Shown in pieces: positions 37,804 through 40,245 of a stretch of 40,245 nucleotides of DNA. The translations under genes and the position numbers were made by a program. The first letter of the stretch is position 1, and each line of letters starts with the position of its first letter. Below the pieces are notes generated by a model. That model was not told the DNA's origin and searched no databases. It worked only from the letters and a program-made list of their open reading frames with translations. This DNA is from an uncultured Candidatus Saccharibacteria bacterium (GTDB taxonomy: Bacteria > Patescibacteriota > Saccharimonadia > Saccharimonadales > Saccharimonadaceae), in the NCBI GenBank assembly GCA_948623715.1, contig CAPHDI010000010.1:1-40245 (forward strand), written 5' to 3'.

Positions 37804-37845
37804 TATCAAAAAAAGTCTGATACCAGACTTGTCAATATCATTGTA
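37804..37845 (-). promoter_or_regulatory. promoter firing directly into a terminator (possible about 27-nt RNA)
   Basis: TTTACT, 17 bp, TACAAT (37845-37840), 6 nt, predicted +1 at 37833. The transcript would be GAC followed by AAGTCTG, GTAT loop, CAGACTTTTTTT: a complete intrinsic terminator starting 4 nt after +1. Confidence 0.45.
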
Positions 37846-37901
37846 GTACAGATGTCAAGAAAAGTAAAGAGGATTTAGAAGTGGCTGAAGGGGATTATTA
37901 G

Positions 37902-37929
37902 GCAAGAAAAAGCCCCTCAAAAGAGGGGC
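37902..37929 (-). terminator. intrinsic terminator of the 37917 gene
   Basis: GCCCCTC, TTTT, GAGGGGC, TTTTTCTT on the minus strand; the stem includes the last codons and stop of the gene. Confidence 0.9.
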
Positions 37930-38372
37930 GGAAGGCCGGAAGAAGCGTCGGATTGCTGTCGCTGATGAATAGTAGTGATCCAGCGAGGCTGGAGCGGGGC
38001 GTCGTCGATGCGGGCAAAGCTGAAGCTGTAACTCATCAGGCAGCTGAGATGTTCGATCGGGTCGTACCGAAACATTAAATCGTGTTCAGGGGTAAGGATG
38101 GAAAGGATAGGGTCGCTTTCGGCGAAATAGCTGTCGGGATGGTCAACTAAGTGGGCGATGAAGCCATAGGGCAGACTGGTGCCATCGGGCTGCGAGAAGT
38201 ATTGGTCAATACGAAGCTCGATTGGGACGAATTTGAGAAAAACAGGATGGTAAGTCTGGGCGGCTTCGTCGTAAGTGAGTTTCTGTAGGTGAAAATTACG
38301 GATGGTGCCGGACGTAAGGGCGGTAGGGCTGGTAAGCTTGATGACGTAGACGTCTTTCTTGCGGTCTTTCAT
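37917..38372 (-). CDS. soluble protein of unknown function
   Basis: 151 aa from ATG 38372, not recognised. Starts MKDRKKDVYVIKLTSPTALTSG; beta-rich throughout (IRNFHLQKLTYDEAAQTYHPVFLKFVPIELRIDQYFSQPDG), with DHPDSYFAESDPILSILTPEHDLMFRYDPIEHLSCLMSYSFSFARIDDAPLQPRW. No signal or TM span. The start at 38372 is chosen because SD AGGAGGGGGAG precedes it; the longer frame to 38405 overlaps the SD. Own promoter (TTGCTT, 17, TATAAT) and terminator; a minus-strand member of the cassette group. Confidence 0.65.
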   Translation of the reverse strand: MKDRKKDVYVIKLTSPTALTSGTIRNFHLQKLTYDEAAQTYHPVFLKFVPIELRIDQYFSQPDGTSLPYGFIAHLVDHPDSYFAESDPILSILTPEHDLMFRYDPIEHLSCLMSYSFSFARIDDAPLQPRWITTIHQRQQSDASSGLPPLF

Positions 38373-38476
38373 GTAAAGTACTCCCCCTCCTGGACTGCTG
38401 CGCATATATGTGTGATATGGGATTTTGACGTGGGTTGGATTTAGGTATTTCGGGATGTTGAGCGGTCAGTTTATTG

Positions 38477-38505
38477 ATTATAACACAGATTAGATAGAAA
38501 AGCAA
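38477..38505 (-). promoter_or_regulatory. cassette-type promoter of the 37917 gene
   Basis: TTGCTT, 17-bp spacer ending TGTGT, TATAAT (38482-38477). Confidence 0.75.
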
Positions 38506-38507
38506 TC

Positions 38508-38680
38508 CGGGAGGACAAAAATGGTGTTCTAGGAAGTGAAAACGGTGGTCATGTCTAGGGGTAAAAATAGTGGTCTGGGGAATGAAAATGGCGTTTAAGG
38601 CTATTTTTAGGCGATTTGGGGAGTTTTTGGAAAAAGTGGGGTGGGAGGAAGGTTTTTCTGAAAATTGCTTAAAGGGTCAT
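38508..38680. repeat. degenerate tandem repeats in a gene-free stretch
   Basis: Four loose copies of a 22-24-bp unit with consensus like AAAAATGGTGKTCTAGGRAATG run from about 38516 to 38605, followed by T/G-rich sequence. No ORF of interest. Confidence 0.35.
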
Positions 38681-38694
38681 TTCTGGCCCTTTAA
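38671..38694 (-). terminator. hairpin after the tandem-FISUMP gene
   Basis: AAAGGG/CCCTTT with inner CA/TG and a 4-nt loop (38672-38693), 26 bp beyond the stop; followed on the minus strand only by AAGCAATTTTC, so a weak terminator. Confidence 0.45.
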
Positions 38695-38719
38695 TGCGAA
38701 AAACTGGTTTTATCAGGAT

Positions 38720-40245
38720 TTAGCGGGCGAGACAACGCACGGAGAAGCCATCGTACTTATAGTTGCTATAGAAGGGGCGGAAATCGCTATTGCCGAAGAA
38801 GAGGCCGTATGCGTTAGTGGTATTGTTGACTGCACTGGACCAATAATAGCCGTTGACGTCTATACCTCCTCCGAGTGATCCTCTGTTGGTGTTAACATAA
38901 CCGGCAGCTGCCCAGGTAGTATCATTGACTGTTAAAGCGTTGTTGGCGAGGGAGGGGTTAGATAATCCAGTCCAGTAATTAGAACCTGCGGAGATATTAG
39001 TGCTGGTAAGTCCTACTGCTACGGCGAATTCGTTTGTGCTGGTGCCGGAGGCGGCTTTCGGGAGTCGCCAACCCTTAGGACAGATGCTGGAAGTGGCGTT
39101 GCCGCTTGATACTGAGTTGGTGCCAGTACCGGCGGTGGCGGTATACCAGTTATAATAGGTGCCGTAAGTTGCGTTGTTGTTATAGTAGGCATGAGACGTG
39201 GTATAGGAAGTATCGGTCCAGAGGGCGGAAGATGGAACAGTGAAGGTTTCTGCTGTATCAGAGTCGGCAGAGGTGATGGTTTTATTCACGAGGCGGAGAT
39301 TTTGCGTCATCCAGCATTTGCCATCTTTTAGCTTTTCTACGGTATAGGTGGAGTTGTCACGGGAGTCAGTAAGAGTTTTCGTGGCGCCGATGGCAGTGTT
39401 TTCGCAGACTTGCGGGGTCATGTCTTGCATTTTCGTGATGTCGAAGAGGGTGCGATCGTCTTTGGCAATGCAACGCATTGTGCGGCCACGGGCACGATTG
39501 TAAGACTTAACTCTAGCTTCACCGGCATCTCTACTTTCTATAAACAAGGCATATGCGTTATTGGTAGCATTTGAAGACGTTCTAGTCCATGTCTCATTGA
39601 TGTCTCCCATATTTAAAAATTCTTCTGTGCCGAGAAGCCGTCCCGATAATGGAAAGTTATATGGTGACTTTTGAAGAATACTAGCTCCATTGAGGTTATT
39701 TTCAATATTGCTAACCTGCAACATATTGGAGAAAATGGTGGCAGTTGGCAGTTCCCAGCCTTTTGGGCAGATATCTTGTGTAGAATCCATATTACTTTGA
39801 GTAATTTTTATGCCTTCTCCTGCCAGGCTTGCATCCCAGGAATAATAGAATCCATATTCTGGCTGCCAGTCCGTGTTCTTGGAGCCGTCGTAGTACTTAG
39901 TAATATTCCAACAAGAAATGGAATTTTCTGAGGTACAGTTTTTGTCTGGCTTCTCCCATACCTCACTCTCCCCCGTCGTACTCACCCACTCTTCCTGCAC
40001 ATTAGAGTCTTCAGGAGTGAGGGTAATGGGCTGGTTGTTTTCTTCATCCCATAGGGCGAGAGATAAGTTTCTGGTCATCCAGCAATTATCATCATCGAGT
40101 TTAGCTACGGTATAGACATTACCGTCTCTCGTATCTTCTAGACTACCAATGAGGCCTTTCTGTGCAGTTTTACATATACTAGTAGTCATATCTTGCATAT
40201 CATAAATACCGTTAAACCCAGTAGCTACTTCTCTAGGTGTAGCAG
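38720..40245 (-). CDS. tandem FISUMP-domain surface protein, N-terminus outside window
   Basis: Open to the window edge (508 codons visible, reading TGFNGIYDMQDMTTSIC before the first internal Met). Two FISUMP domains in a row: domain 1 from MQDMTTSICKTAQKG through CWMTRNLSLALWD, ICPKGWELPTATIF and GRTMRCIAKDD; domain 2 from MQDMTPQVCENTAIG through CWMTQNLRLVNK, SICPKGWRLPKA, GYYWSSAVNNTTNAYGLFFGN to FSVRCLAR at the C-terminus. Domain 2 is closer to the 20533 protein than to domain 1. No C-terminal beta domain or anchor follows, unlike the 20533 protein. Surface location is inferred from paralogs; the signal peptide should lie upstream of the window. Confidence 0.85.
   Translation of the reverse strand, partial: ATPREVATGFNGIYDMQDMTTSICKTAQKGLIGSLEDTRDGNVYTVAKLDDDNCWMTRNLSLALWDEENNQPITLTPEDSNVQEEWVSTTGESEVWEKPDKNCTSENSISCWNITKYYDGSKNTDWQPEYGFYYSWDASLAGEGIKITQSNMDSTQDICPKGWELPTATIFSNMLQVSNIENNLNGASILQKSPYNFPLSGRLLGTEEFLNMGDINETWTRTSSNATNNAYALFIESRDAGEARVKSYNRARGRTMRCIAKDDRTLFDITKMQDMTPQVCENTAIGATKTLTDSRDNSTYTVEKLKDGKCWMTQNLRLVNKTITSADSDTAETFTVPSSALWTDTSYTTSHAYYNNNATYGTYYNWYTATAGTGTNSVSSGNATSSICPKGWRLPKAASGTSTNEFAVAVGLTSTNISAGSNYWTGLSNPSLANNALTVNDTTWAAAGYVNTNRGSLGGGIDVNGYYWSSAVNNTTNAYGLFFGNSDFRPFYSNYKYDGFSVRCLAR

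Noticed and set aside
1..40245. UGA recoded as an amino acid
   Set aside because: RF2 with the SPF motif is encoded and TGA ends genes such as the one at 37917, so the standard code fits.
1..40245. tRNA genes, CRISPR arrays, transposases, phage genes
   Set aside because: No T-arm-type motifs in gaps, no regularly spaced repeats and no recognisable transposase or phage protein were seen.

Overview
The window looks like part of a small, gene-dense chromosome of a Candidate Phyla Radiation bacterium, most likely a Saccharibacterium (TM7). This rests on secreted proteins with FISUMP (Fibrobacter-type paralogous) domains, short intergenic gaps, streamlined core genes with odd extensions (ribosomal L1, SecE, FtsE) and a prfB-ftsE-ftsX-hydrolase-ctpA run near smpB. 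I recognise no insertion sequence, phage, CRISPR array, tRNA or rRNA. The genetic code appears standard: an SPF-type release factor 2 is encoded and TGA is used as a stop.

Layout. 1-620: start of a secreted protein with a long structured leader. 622-2728: ribokinase-fold protein, xth, smpB. 2748-4052: a divergent GT4 glycosyltransferase. 4057-9764: hydrolase, glutaredoxin, CtpA protease, CHAP hydrolase, FtsX, FtsE. 9805-13465: prfB and a probable MurL/MurD pair for an alternative D-glutamate route in peptidoglycan synthesis. 14175-20471: M16 peptidase, SecA, HPF, YbaB and a membrane glycosyltransferase. 20533-22166: FISUMP surface protein with a second structured leader. 22278-25806: dnaB, dnaX and a conserved small protein. 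26000-38500: translation and secretion genes (rplL/rplJ, rplA, rplK, nusG, secE) interleaved with many single-gene units encoding small, mostly membrane or unrecognised proteins. 38720-end: a tandem FISUMP protein running off the window.

Two expression styles stand out. Many core genes have an extended -10 box exactly 6 nt before the start codon, so their mRNAs should be leaderless. The single-gene units instead carry a near-identical strong promoter (TTGAC, 17-bp spacer ending TGTG, TATAAT, GGARGT), a leader, a strong Shine-Dalgarno sequence, one ORF and an intrinsic terminator.

The most novel signal is a pair of about 200-250-nt leaders in front of the two secreted-protein genes at 334 and 21963. 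Both begin, at the predicted +1, with a long helix whose sequence differs between copies but whose pairing is kept. Both also carry a conserved crossing helix of 15-16 bp (pseudoknot topology) and a third, competing partner closer to the ribosome-binding site. The pattern fits a previously undescribed cis-regulatory RNA controlling surface proteins.
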